A DNA stretch of 9,407 nucleotides from Pseudomonadota bacterium (GCA_018830925.1 JAHJRK010000376.1:1-9407), one strand, 5' to 3'. Positions 1 through 5,449 are shown, counted from the first letter of the stretch. The notes: generated from the letters alone by a model not told the origin. Numbers and translations are program-made.

Positions 1-1021
1 AATTATCCCTTGGTACTGAACTGGAAGATAAAATATCTTTTGGGACAAAGCGTTCACCGAAAACGCTTGCCGCCGCTCTGTACGCCCTAACAGCTTCATC
101 ACGTCCGTGCGCAAGCAATGTTGTTTCAAATGCAAGTATGGCTTTAGCGCTGTTTAAATCAGATCCATGCAAATCGCCTGTTTGTTTTATTTCATCCACC
201 GGCAAAAAGGTGAAAAGTGCTAAAAAACGCTCAACATCCCTGTCATCAACATTTATCCAGTACTGGTAGTAATCATAAGGAGTTGTCCTTTCAGGATCCA
301 GCCAAACCGCGCCTTTTGCTGTTTTCCCCATTTTTGCGCCGTTGCTGGTTTTTATCAACGGGAATGTAATTCCGAATGAATTATCTTTCCGGACTTTTCT
401 AATAAGTTCTATTCCGGCGACAATATTCCCCCACTGATCGCTTCCTCCCATTTGGAGTCTGCACCTGTATTTATCGAATAGTTCCAAGAAATCATATGCC
501 TGCAACAGCATGTAATTAAATTCAATGAAGCTGAGTCCTTCTTCAGAATCAAGCCGTAATTTATAGCTTTCAGCCTTTATCATTCTATTGACCGAAAAAT
601 ACCTTCCTATATCCCTTAAAAATGGAATGTATTTCAGTTCGCAAAGCCAGTCATTATTGTTAACCAGAAGCGCTTCCCCATCGCTAAAATCTATAAATCT
701 GGAAAGTTGTTTCTTAATTCCCATGGCATTCTCTTCGACCATTTCGGGAGTTAATAACTTCCTCATCTCGGTTTTTCCGCTTGGATCCCCAACAAGACCT
801 GTTCCGCCCCCTACAAGCGCTATAGGTCTGTGGCCATGCTTTTGCATATGGGCAAGCGCCATGATCGGAACAAGACTTCCTATATGCAGACTCGACGCGG
901 TAGGATCAAAACCTATATAACAAGTCACTTTATTATTCCGGATATAGTCTCTGAGTTCCTCGTCATGAGTGGTTTTTTCAATAAAACCTCTTTCTTCAAA
1001 AACATCCATTAAGCTGGCCAT
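1..1021 (-). CDS. tyrS: Tyrosyl-tRNA synthetase, 3' end beyond window
   Basis: Class I aminoacyl-tRNA synthetase that charges tRNA-Tyr with tyrosine using ATP, in the cytoplasm. About 340 codons are visible from the ATG; the family is usually 400-430 residues, so the tRNA-binding S4-like C-terminus lies off the left edge. Visible signatures are Y35 followed by GFDPT at 37-41 and the class I motif HIGS at 46-49. After these come a glycine-rich GGGTGLVGDPSGKT stretch near 66-79, a QAYDF tyrosine-pocket helix near residue 179, and KMGKT at 230-234, the KMSKS-loop equivalent (E. coli TyrS has the similar KFGKT). No frameshift is seen. The start is supported by GAGGAG just upstream, which overlaps the stop codon of the preceding RNase Y gene, so the two are probably co-transcribed and translationally coupled. 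Identification is firm. Confidence 0.97.
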   Translation of the reverse strand, partial: MASLMDVFEERGFIEKTTHDEELRDYIRNNKVTCYIGFDPTASSLHIGSLVPIMALAHMQKHGHRPIALVGGGTGLVGDPSGKTEMRKLLTPEMVEENAMGIKKQLSRFIDFSDGEALLVNNNDWLCELKYIPFLRDIGRYFSVNRMIKAESYKLRLDSEEGLSFIEFNYMLLQAYDFLELFDKYRCRLQMGGSDQWGNIVAGIELIRKVRKDNSFGITFPLIKTSNGAKMGKTAKGAVWLDPERTTPYDYYQYWINVDDRDVERFLALFTFLPVDEIKQTGDLHGSDLNSAKAILAFETTLLAHGRDEAVRAYRAAASVFGERFVPKDILSSSSVPRDN

Positions 1022-1031
1022 TTTCTCCTCA
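1022..1031 (-). promoter_or_regulatory. tyrS ribosome binding site overlapping rny stop
   Basis: On the minus strand the sequence reads TGAGGAGAAA directly before the tyrS ATG. The TGA is the rny stop codon and its GA forms part of the GAGGAG Shine-Dalgarno element. Only seven bases separate the stop from the ATG. This fixes the tyrS start and suggests that ribosomes finishing rny feed initiation on tyrS. Confidence 0.85.
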
Positions 1032-2588
1032 TTTGTTTGCAAACTCTACTGCCCTCGTTTCGCGTATTACAATCACTTTGATCTGCCCCGGAAAGACAAG
1101 CGATTCTTCTATTTTCTTTGCAATATCCCTGCTTAATAGCACCGAATCTTCATCCGATATAATTCCGCTTTCTACGATTACCCTGAGTTCCCTTCCTGCC
1201 TGAATAGCATAGGTGTTCGAAACTCCTTTAAACGAATTTGCTATTTTTTCCAAATCTTCCAGTCTTTTTATATAATTTTCAAGCAATTCTTTTCTGGCTC
1301 CCGGCCTTGCTCCAGAGAGGCCGTCAGCAGCCTGTACAAGATAAGCATATACCGAGGCCGGCTGGACATCTTCATGATGTGCTGCAACTGCATGGACAAC
1401 TTTGGGGGCTTCGCCAAATTTCTTAGCAAGGTTTGCCCCAATAACGGCATGGGGTCCTTCCACTTCATGATCAATTGCTTTTCCGATATCATGCAACAAG
1501 CCCATACGCCTTGCAAGTTTTGAACTAAGACCTAGCTCTGAAGCCATTATTCCGCTCAAAAAGCCGACCTCTATTGAATGCACCAGGACATTTTGTGCAT
1601 AACTTGTTCTGAATTTCAATCTTCCTATATACTTGATAAGTTCGTTATGAATTCCATGTACACCCAAATCAAAGGCTGCCTGCTCTCCTGCCTCCTTAAT
1701 TGTCTGATCTACTTCCAGTCCGACTTTTTTAACAATGTCCTCTATCCTGGCCGGATGAATCCGTCCGTCGGATATAAGTCTCATCAGTGATATGCGTGCC
1801 ACTTCCCTTCTTACAGGATTAAATCCCGATAAGATTACTGCTTCAGGAGTATCGTCTATTATAAGATCGATTCCTGTTGCGGCTTCAAGAGCCCGGATAT
1901 TACGCCCTTCTCTTCCTATAATTCTTCCTTTCATTTCATCATTAGGTAATTGTACAACAGAAACGGTCCGCTCGGCAACATATTCCCCCGCATATCTCTG
2001 TATAGCGGTTGCCATGATGTTTTTTGCTTTCTTGTCGGCCTCTTCTTTCGCTTCGTTTTCGATCCTTTTAATCAGTTTTGCAGCGTCATGCCTTGCTTCA
2101 TTCTCCATGGCCCTGACCAGAAGATCCTTGGCCTGTTCGGCGGTAAGATCGGATATCCGTTCTAGTTGTTTTTTCTGCTCCTCGATCATCTTATTATATT
2201 CAATTTCGCTTTGCTCAATATTTTCTTCCCTTTTCTGGAGTATGGCCTCTTTTCGTGATATTTCCCGGTCTCTCTTCTCAATCTGCTCAATCTTGTTATC
2301 TATACTTTCCTCTTTTTGAATTAATCTCTTTTCCCTTTTCTTCAGATCAGCTCTTGTTTCTTTAGTTTCAATATCAAACTCGCTTTTCATTCTGAAAAGC
2401 CTGTCTTTGGCTTCAATCTGAGCTTCTTTAACAACAGCTTCCGACTTTATTTTCGCAGACTCAATTATTTTGGAAGCTTCATTTTCAGCTGCCTTGATTT
2501 TCTGGGAAGTGATTTTACCTTTTATCCAATAGGAAACGGCATATCCTATACAAAAGAAGAGAATGCCGACTAATATATATTGATACAT
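1029..2588 (-). CDS. rny: Ribonuclease Y, membrane-anchored endoribonuclease
   Basis: Endoribonuclease that initiates mRNA turnover, anchored at the inner face of the cytoplasmic membrane. The 519-residue length is normal for the family. Residues 3-22 form one hydrophobic N-terminal membrane segment. Residues 28-200 are a long charged coiled coil rich in E, K and R. A KH RNA-binding domain follows at about 209-275, with its GxxG loop in GRIIGREGRN (221-230). The HD hydrolase domain covers about 330-430, with H337, the HD pair 366-367, HH 404-405 and D422 as likely metal ligands; the conserved ADGLSGARPGAR follows. The ATG is preceded by GGAG at good spacing. It lies 755 bp after zapA, with the 6S RNA gene in between, and directly precedes tyrS. 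A promoter is probably in the AT-rich leader. Identification is firm; no catalytic residue appears to be missing. Confidence 0.98.
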   Translation of the reverse strand: MYQYILVGILFFCIGYAVSYWIKGKITSQKIKAAENEASKIIESAKIKSEAVVKEAQIEAKDRLFRMKSEFDIETKETRADLKKREKRLIQKEESIDNKIEQIEKRDREISRKEAILQKREENIEQSEIEYNKMIEEQKKQLERISDLTAEQAKDLLVRAMENEARHDAAKLIKRIENEAKEEADKKAKNIMATAIQRYAGEYVAERTVSVVQLPNDEMKGRIIGREGRNIRALEAATGIDLIIDDTPEAVILSGFNPVRREVARISLMRLISDGRIHPARIEDIVKKVGLEVDQTIKEAGEQAAFDLGVHGIHNELIKYIGRLKFRTSYAQNVLVHSIEVGFLSGIMASELGLSSKLARRMGLLHDIGKAIDHEVEGPHAVIGANLAKKFGEAPKVVHAVAAHHEDVQPASVYAYLVQAADGLSGARPGARKELLENYIKRLEDLEKIANSFKGVSNTYAIQAGRELRVIVESGIISDEDSVLLSRDIAKKIEESLVFPGQIKVIVIRETRAVEFANK

Positions 2589-2678
2589 TATTAATCTCCA
2601 GTTGTTAACTGTTTATCTGTCTTGAAAATGCCGAGTATAGCCGGACATTAAATAAAAAATATGAAACATGTGATCATC

Positions 2679-2706
2679 TTTATAATATCAACCTTTCAAT
2701 AAACAA
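2679..2706 (-). promoter_or_regulatory. Possible sigma-70 promoter for rny-tyrS
   Basis: On the minus strand TTGTTT (2706-2701) is followed after 16 bases by TATAAA (2684-2679), within a strongly AT-rich segment that could act as an upstream element. Transcription would start near 2672, giving a leader of roughly 84 nt before the rny ATG. A competing -10-like hexamer TATACT lies closer to the gene at 2639-2634, without an obvious -35. AT-rich DNA produces such matches by chance, so this is tentative. Confidence 0.3.
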
Positions 2707-2756
2707 CTCGTATATATTATTAATAATTTTTAATATATGATGCAAAATTAATTAAG

Positions 2757-2772
2757 ATTGAAAGATTGAAAG
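2757..2772. repeat. Tandem 8-bp repeat ATTGAAAG x2
   Basis: Two perfect adjacent copies of ATTGAAAG lie at 2757-2764 and 2765-2772 on the plus strand. They sit between the rny promoter region and the CACGAAG-type repeat. The copy number is too low for an array. It may be a regulator site upstream of rny or a chance duplication. Confidence 0.6.
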
Positions 2773-2794
2773 TCTTTTACAAGGTCCAATTATC

Positions 2795-2870
2795 ACCACG
2801 AAGGGCACGAAGGAGAGAAAAAATATATTATATTTTCAATCTCGTGAACTTTGTATTCTTCGTGTTTTAA
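2795..2870. repeat. Degenerate CACGAAG intergenic repeat, partly palindromic
   Basis: On the plus strand CACGAAGG occurs twice, nine bases apart (2797-2804 and 2806-2813). An inverted copy CTTCGTG lies at 2858-2864. The arms are separated by about 45 mostly AT-rich bases that include a degenerate CTCGTG. From memory, motifs of the kind CCACGAAGGACACGAAG recur between genes in many environmental bacterial genomes and give rise to spurious short ORFs. Whether this copy belongs to such a family needs a genome-wide count. No coding sequence is visible here. Confidence 0.55.
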
Positions 2871-2890
2871 AAACCATACCGCTTTTGCAA

Positions 2891-2927
2891 CTATTTACCA
2901 AGTCGTCAAGATTAATGGTGTAAATAG
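2891..2927. repeat. 8-bp inverted repeat CTATTTAC/GTAAATAG
   Basis: CTATTTAC at 2891-2898 is the exact reverse complement of GTAAATAG at 2920-2927, with a 21-base spacer. It lies downstream of the 6S RNA gene in the minus-strand direction. It is AT-rich and lacks a T-run, so it does not look like an intrinsic terminator. It could be a protein-binding site or an RNA hairpin in a 6S precursor. Confidence 0.5.
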
Positions 2928-3008
2928 CTGTATAGATGGGAGGAAAAAGGTAGGGAACCAATCGATCCGTTTACTGATGTCTCTTTCCGGTCTCCTGGGA
3001 AATATGTG

Positions 3009-3186
3009 AACCCCCGCACAGTGCCGTGTTGGTAAGTCTCTGAACCAAAAGTTCAAAGTTGGTGCCTTATGGTTTCTTTAGGCTTTTCTGTACAAGCAGA
3101 ACATGCACACCAAAACCAAGGAAGGCTCCTGATATTATCTTTGTTGGATCAAAGAACAAATACCAATCACGAACACGGCAGGGGTT
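3009..3186 (-). ncRNA. ssrS: 6S RNA, RNA polymerase regulator
   Basis: 6S RNA binds sigma-70 RNA polymerase holoenzyme by mimicking an open promoter and lowers housekeeping transcription in slow growth. On the minus strand TGCCGTGTT (3180-3172) pairs perfectly with AACACGGCA (3030-3022) as the terminal stem; AACCCC (3186-3181) and GGGGTT just outside can extend it. The interior follows E. coli 6S closely. TTGGTGTGCATG is followed by the hairpin TTCTG/CAGAA and then AAGCC, like GGUGAGCAUGCUCGG...CCGAGAAGCC. A 3'-side hairpin TGAAC/GTTCA precedes the closing stem, as in the E. coli CUUGAACCAAGGGUUCAAGG element. A 5'-strand hairpin CTTTG/CAAAG (3154-3139) borders the central bubble. The length (about 160-180 nt) and the position after zapA both fit. 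Exact ends are uncertain; I see no clear promoter directly upstream and no T-run terminator after it, so processing from a zapA transcript is possible. Confidence 0.93.
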
Positions 3187-3343
3187 TTAACAACAAATAA
3201 CTTCATCTGCTGAAATCCCGGTCAGCGACAAACCCTATGCAGGGGAAATTACAGAAAGACTCAAAGAATATCAGCCAGTTTATCTCATAATGTCGAAAGG
3301 TAGTAATAATATCTTTTCTGCCAATTTTTAGTCAAAATACAAA

Positions 3344-3649
3344 TTATGGAAACACCTGCATTAAACAATCATCTAATTTGCTAAGCAATTTTGCCGATTT
3401 GCCCGAAAGTTCACTCAGGAATTCCGAATGATTTTTTTTAATCTCGATATTATCATTGGCAATATCCAAGGCGGTCAAAATCATAATTCCGAGCGGGTTA
3501 TAGCTTGCCGGAAAATCCGGCTGCCGTAATTCAACCCTTCTAACCTCTTTTACGAGATAGTCGGCAACCTCTTTCGCCTGTGAAAATTCAGTTTCGGCCT
3601 TAAAAGTATATTGCTTACCAAAAATATCTATTTTTACAAATTGTTCCAA
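3344..3649 (-). CDS. zapA: Cell division protein ZapA
   Basis: Small cytoplasmic protein that binds FtsZ and bundles protofilaments at the Z ring. At 101 residues it has the usual ZapA size. The N-terminal KIDIFGKQYTFKAE (about 6-19) matches the family's beta-strand opening, followed by a helix with VADYLVKEV and then the long C-terminal helix starting ILTALDIANDNIEIK, used for dimer and tetramer coiled-coil formation. The start codon is TTG; an in-frame stop only eight codons upstream leaves no room for a longer form. The nearest Shine-Dalgarno match, AAAGG, is 11 bases from the TTG, a long spacing; an ATT two codons upstream would be better placed, so the exact start is slightly uncertain. 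It lies 36 bp after the ZapB-like gene and ahead of 6S RNA, a synteny known from other proteobacteria. Confidence 0.93.
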   Translation of the reverse strand: MEQFVKIDIFGKQYTFKAETEFSQAKEVADYLVKEVRRVELRQPDFPASYNPLGIMILTALDIANDNIEIKKNHSEFLSELSGKSAKLLSKLDDCLMQVFP

Positions 3650-3685
3650 AGAAATATCTGCCTTTCAAAATAATTTTATTGGCTG

Positions 3686-3931
3686 CTACTTATGAGCGTC
3701 TGTAATACCATCAAGCTTGCTGAGAAGATTATCTATCTTTGACCGGATAATATTTCTTTCCAGTGAATAGCTCTTTTCCGTCTCGATCTTCCCCTGCAAC
3801 TCCTCCTCTAATTTCACTATTTTATTATTTAGTTCTAAATTAATCGCCTCGTATGATTTACAAACTGCAAATACTTTTTCAAGTTTATTTTCAATTTCGT
3901 CAAATTGCCGCAGAATCAATTCGTTATCCAA
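3686..3931 (-). CDS. zapB: ZapB-like coiled-coil cell division protein
   Basis: An 81-residue, highly charged, predominantly helical protein. Hydrophobic residues recur at heptad spacing from about residue 10 through LELNNKIVKLEEELQGK (32-48) to KIDNLLSKLDGI near the C-terminus. There is no signal peptide, membrane segment or catalytic motif. ZapB proteins are short antiparallel coiled coils that bind ZapA and stabilise the Z ring; E. coli ZapB is also 81 residues. The call rests on size, coiled-coil character and position immediately upstream of zapA rather than on a unique motif, so another small coiled-coil protein cannot be excluded. The start is a TTG supported by a strong GAGGTGG Shine-Dalgarno element. 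It lies 50 bp after the nucleotidyltransferase gene and is probably in one operon with it and zapA. Confidence 0.82.
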   Translation of the reverse strand: MDNELILRQFDEIENKLEKVFAVCKSYEAINLELNNKIVKLEEELQGKIETEKSYSLERNIIRSKIDNLLSKLDGITDAHK

Positions 3932-3935
3932 CTCG

Positions 3936-3942
3936 CCACCTC
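3936..3942 (-). promoter_or_regulatory. Strong RBS fixing the TTG start of zapB
   Basis: GAGGTGG on the minus strand lies four bases before the TTG at 3931-3929, with its GAGG core seven bases from the codon, an optimal spacing. No ATG or GTG is better placed, so TTG is the likely start. Confidence 0.75.
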
Positions 3943-3981
3943 ATTCTATATATCATTTATAATATCCCATTAATGCCAAAG

Positions 3982-4737
3982 TCAAGATATAATACCCAAC
4001 CGTTTCTGAATTATCCGTTCCACAGCTATCAAATCCTGAATGCTGTTTATTCCTAATAACTCTTCATTATCCTGTCCAATAACTGCCCCTATGTTTTTAT
4101 TGTAATTATATCCGATTGTAATTATATCCGTAAGATAAAATTCACTCTGGGCATTATTAGAACTGATTTTATTCAGAGAATATTCAAGAAATTCCTTTTT
4201 TACACAATATATACCTGAATTAATGATTTTTATCTGTTTTTGCGCATCTGTTGCATCTGTTTCTTCAATTATACCGGATACATTATTTTCATTATCGAGA
4301 ATAATTCGCCCATATCCCTTCGGATTATCGGCTTCAACCGCCAAAACAGAAATATCGCGACTTGATCTTATATGTTCTTCATAAAATCTATTTACAGTAT
4401 CATAAGAAAGAAGGGGTACATCTCCGCACAGGATTAAAACCTGTTCCGAATATTCAGGCAAAAAAGGCAAAGCGCACTTAACCGCATCTCCTGTGCCAAG
4501 CTGCTTTTTTTGTAAGGCATAAGTAACTTTATATTCTTTTGATATTATTTCACTGACTTTTTCAGCCTGTTTTCCTATAACAACAACTATATTGTTTCCG
4601 GCAATTTTTTTAGCTGTTTCAATAACATACATGACCATAGGTTTACCGTTAATCTCGTGTAATACCTTAGCTTTGTCGGATTTCATTCTTTTTCCCAACC
4701 CGGCAGCAAGAATCACAGCAGCAAGTTCATTTGTCAT
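3982..4737 (-). CDS. Stand-alone GlmU-type nucleotidyltransferase (pyrophosphorylase domain only)
   Basis: Resembles the N-terminal uridylyltransferase domain of GlmU, which makes UDP-GlcNAc from GlcNAc-1-phosphate and UTP in the cytoplasm for peptidoglycan and LPS. The 251 residues form a single nucleotidyltransferase fold. LAAGLGKRMKSD (10-21) with K25 is the nucleotide-binding signature; Q76 and GTGDA (81-85) match GlmU Q76 and G81/T82; D106 in GDVPLL is the metal-binding aspartate. KGYGRI (140-145), EET (158-160), N173 in INSG and N231 in GINS fit the sugar- and metal-binding positions. The left-handed beta-helix acetyltransferase half of a full GlmU (about 450 residues) is absent: the TGA comes right after LGIIS and zapB starts 50 bp on. 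It could therefore use another sugar phosphate, so no gene symbol is given. The ATG has a GAGG ribosome site 7 bases upstream. Confidence 0.92.
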   Translation of the reverse strand: MTNELAAVILAAGLGKRMKSDKAKVLHEINGKPMVMYVIETAKKIAGNNIVVVIGKQAEKVSEIISKEYKVTYALQKKQLGTGDAVKCALPFLPEYSEQVLILCGDVPLLSYDTVNRFYEEHIRSSRDISVLAVEADNPKGYGRIILDNENNVSGIIEETDATDAQKQIKIINSGIYCVKKEFLEYSLNKISSNNAQSEFYLTDIITIGYNYNKNIGAVIGQDNEELLGINSIQDLIAVERIIQKRLGIIS

Positions 4738-4755
4738 AAAACAACCTCATAAAAG

Positions 4756-4788
4756 ATTATACGCTCTTATATTAATGCCCCCTGTCAA
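4756..4788 (-). promoter_or_regulatory. Promoter-like TTGACA/TATAAT with 21-bp spacer
   Basis: On the minus strand a perfect TTGACA (4788-4783) and a perfect TATAAT (4761-4756) lie upstream of the nucleotidyltransferase gene. They are separated by 21 bases instead of the usual 16-18. Transcription from this -10 would start near 4749, leaving a leader of about 12 nt that just contains the GAGG ribosome site. It is the best candidate promoter for the glmU-like/zapB/zapA unit, downstream of the atp terminator. The long spacer suggests either an activator-dependent promoter or a -10 used without that -35. Confidence 0.42.
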
Positions 4789-4888
4789 AGCAGAGACATA
4801 TTACGAAAAGAAGTTCCCCGCTCAACAAGAGGGAGACTTCCCGGTAAGGAAAATATTTACTTAAGATTTCTTCTCACGACCCAGCCCA

Positions 4889-4920
4889 AAAAGCCGGTTC
4901 TTGCGGTAAGAAAAGCCGGT
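4889..4920. repeat. 10-bp direct repeat AAAAGCCGGT flanking a hairpin
   Basis: AAAAGCCGGT occurs at 4889-4898 and 4911-4920, with a 22-bp period. Between and partly inside the copies, TTCTT and AAGAA form a 5-bp stem around GCGGT, and the two self-complementary CCGG cores can pair with each other. On the minus strand the hairpin is followed by CTTTTTG, so it might act as a weak second terminator behind the main one. Confidence 0.45.
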
Positions 4921-4927
4921 CATCAAT

Positions 4928-4966
4928 AAAAAAGGGCAGCCCTTATAATATCCTGGCCGCCCTTTC
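4928..4966 (-). terminator. Rho-independent terminator of the atp operon
   Basis: On the minus strand AAAGGGCGGCC (4965-4955) pairs with GGCTGCCCTTT (4941-4931) in an 11-bp stem with one G-T pair. The loop is about 13 bases and AT-rich, and the RNA ends in a run of six U. It lies about 65 bp after the atpC stop codon and points the same way as the atp genes. It should separate them from the downstream glmU-like/zapB/zapA unit. Confidence 0.92.
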
Positions 4967-5029
4967 TACAATTATTATTGCCCATCAGCAATGGGTAAGT
5001 TTTATCTGTAATTCTTTAATCCTGAACAA

Positions 5030-5449
5030 TCAGTGAAGTCTTGTTTCAGCTGTCTTCACACGGTGCAAAGCTCTGTCCAAAGCTGCCTTAGCTCTCATGA
5101 AATCGATATCCTTATCGGCACTTTCTTTTGCCAAACGTTCTTGGGCTCTTTTTAAAGCAGATTTTGCCCTTTCCAAGTCTATATCACGCCTTCTTTCAGC
5201 AGATTCCGCCAGCACGGTAACTCTGTCAGGAAGCGCTTCAGCAAATCCCCCGTTGACAAAGACAAACCTTTCTTCTCCTTTAATATCCCTGTACCGGATA
5301 ATCCCAACTTTCAGAGTGGTGAAAAAAGGTGTATGGCCAATGAGAACTCCAAATTCACCCAGAGAGCCCGGAGCCATAACAATCTGCGCTTCTTCGCTAA
5401 CGACTGATTTTTCAGGTGTAACAACTTCTAATATTATGTTTTCGGCCAT
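5030..5449 (-). CDS. atpC: ATP synthase F1 subunit epsilon
   Basis: Rotor subunit of the F1 sector that sits on gamma and the c ring and can restrain ATP hydrolysis. With the start chosen here it has 139 residues, normal for the family. Residues 1-85 form the beta sandwich, including LEVVTPEK (7-14), GEFGVLIGHTP (31-41) and the VNGGFAE segment (65-71). Residues 88-135 form the C-terminal helical pair, rich in A, K, R and E. An alternative GTG five codons upstream (5464) is less likely because GTGAGGG there is the ribosome site for the ATG at 5449, eight bases away. That Shine-Dalgarno element begins two bases after the atpD stop, so the two genes are tightly coupled. It is the last gene of the atp operon. 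Confidence 0.97.
   Translation of the reverse strand: MAENIILEVVTPEKSVVSEEAQIVMAPGSLGEFGVLIGHTPFFTTLKVGIIRYRDIKGEERFVFVNGGFAEALPDRVTVLAESAERRRDIDLERAKSALKRAQERLAKESADKDIDFMRAKAALDRALHRVKTAETRLH

Larger units (their letters stand above)
2589..3343. other. 755-bp non-protein-coding region between zapA and rny
   Basis: This is the longest stretch without a protein gene. From right to left it holds about 157 bp after zapA without a convincing minus-strand feature, the 6S RNA gene, an inverted repeat, the CACGAAG repeat, a tandem octamer and the AT-rich leader of rny. No 5-formyltetrahydrofolate cyclo-ligase gene follows 6S RNA, unlike the common gammaproteobacterial zapA-ssrS-fau order. I saw no tRNA, IS end or start-codon-supported ORF of meaningful length. 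Confidence 0.8.
4738..5029. other. 292-bp intergenic region between atpC and the glmU-like gene
   Basis: In transcription order it holds a 5-bp hairpin CCCAT/ATGGG (4995-4981), the strong atp terminator, a direct-repeat/hairpin element at 4889-4920, an imperfect hairpin GAAGT...ACTTC (4810-4840) and a promoter-like pair of hexamers before the glmU-like gene. No coding sequence is visible. It is a transcription boundary between two minus-strand operons. Confidence 0.75.

Noticed and set aside
230..340. Defective KMSKS loop in TyrS
   Set aside because: KMGKT is a normal variant in this TyrS type; E. coli TyrS has the similar KFGKT.
1792..2319. Plus-strand open frame of 175 codons
   Set aside because: It lies wholly antisense to the RNase Y coiled coil and KH regions. 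Its serine/leucine-rich composition is what the reverse complement of Glu/Lys/Arg-rich codons gives. No ribosome site or family match is seen.
2757..2870. CRISPR array
   Set aside because: The repeats are 8 bp, adjacent or nine bases apart, with no regular spacers and no cas genes nearby.
2936..3032. Short plus-strand open stretch overlapping the 6S 3' end
   Set aside because: About 30 codons with no start codon, overlapping a well-supported RNA gene on the other strand.
3187..3240. Sigma-70 promoter for 6S RNA
   Set aside because: Weak hexamer matches (such as TTGTCG at 3231-3226) have no adequate -10 at normal spacing, so a promoter cannot be supported from sequence alone.
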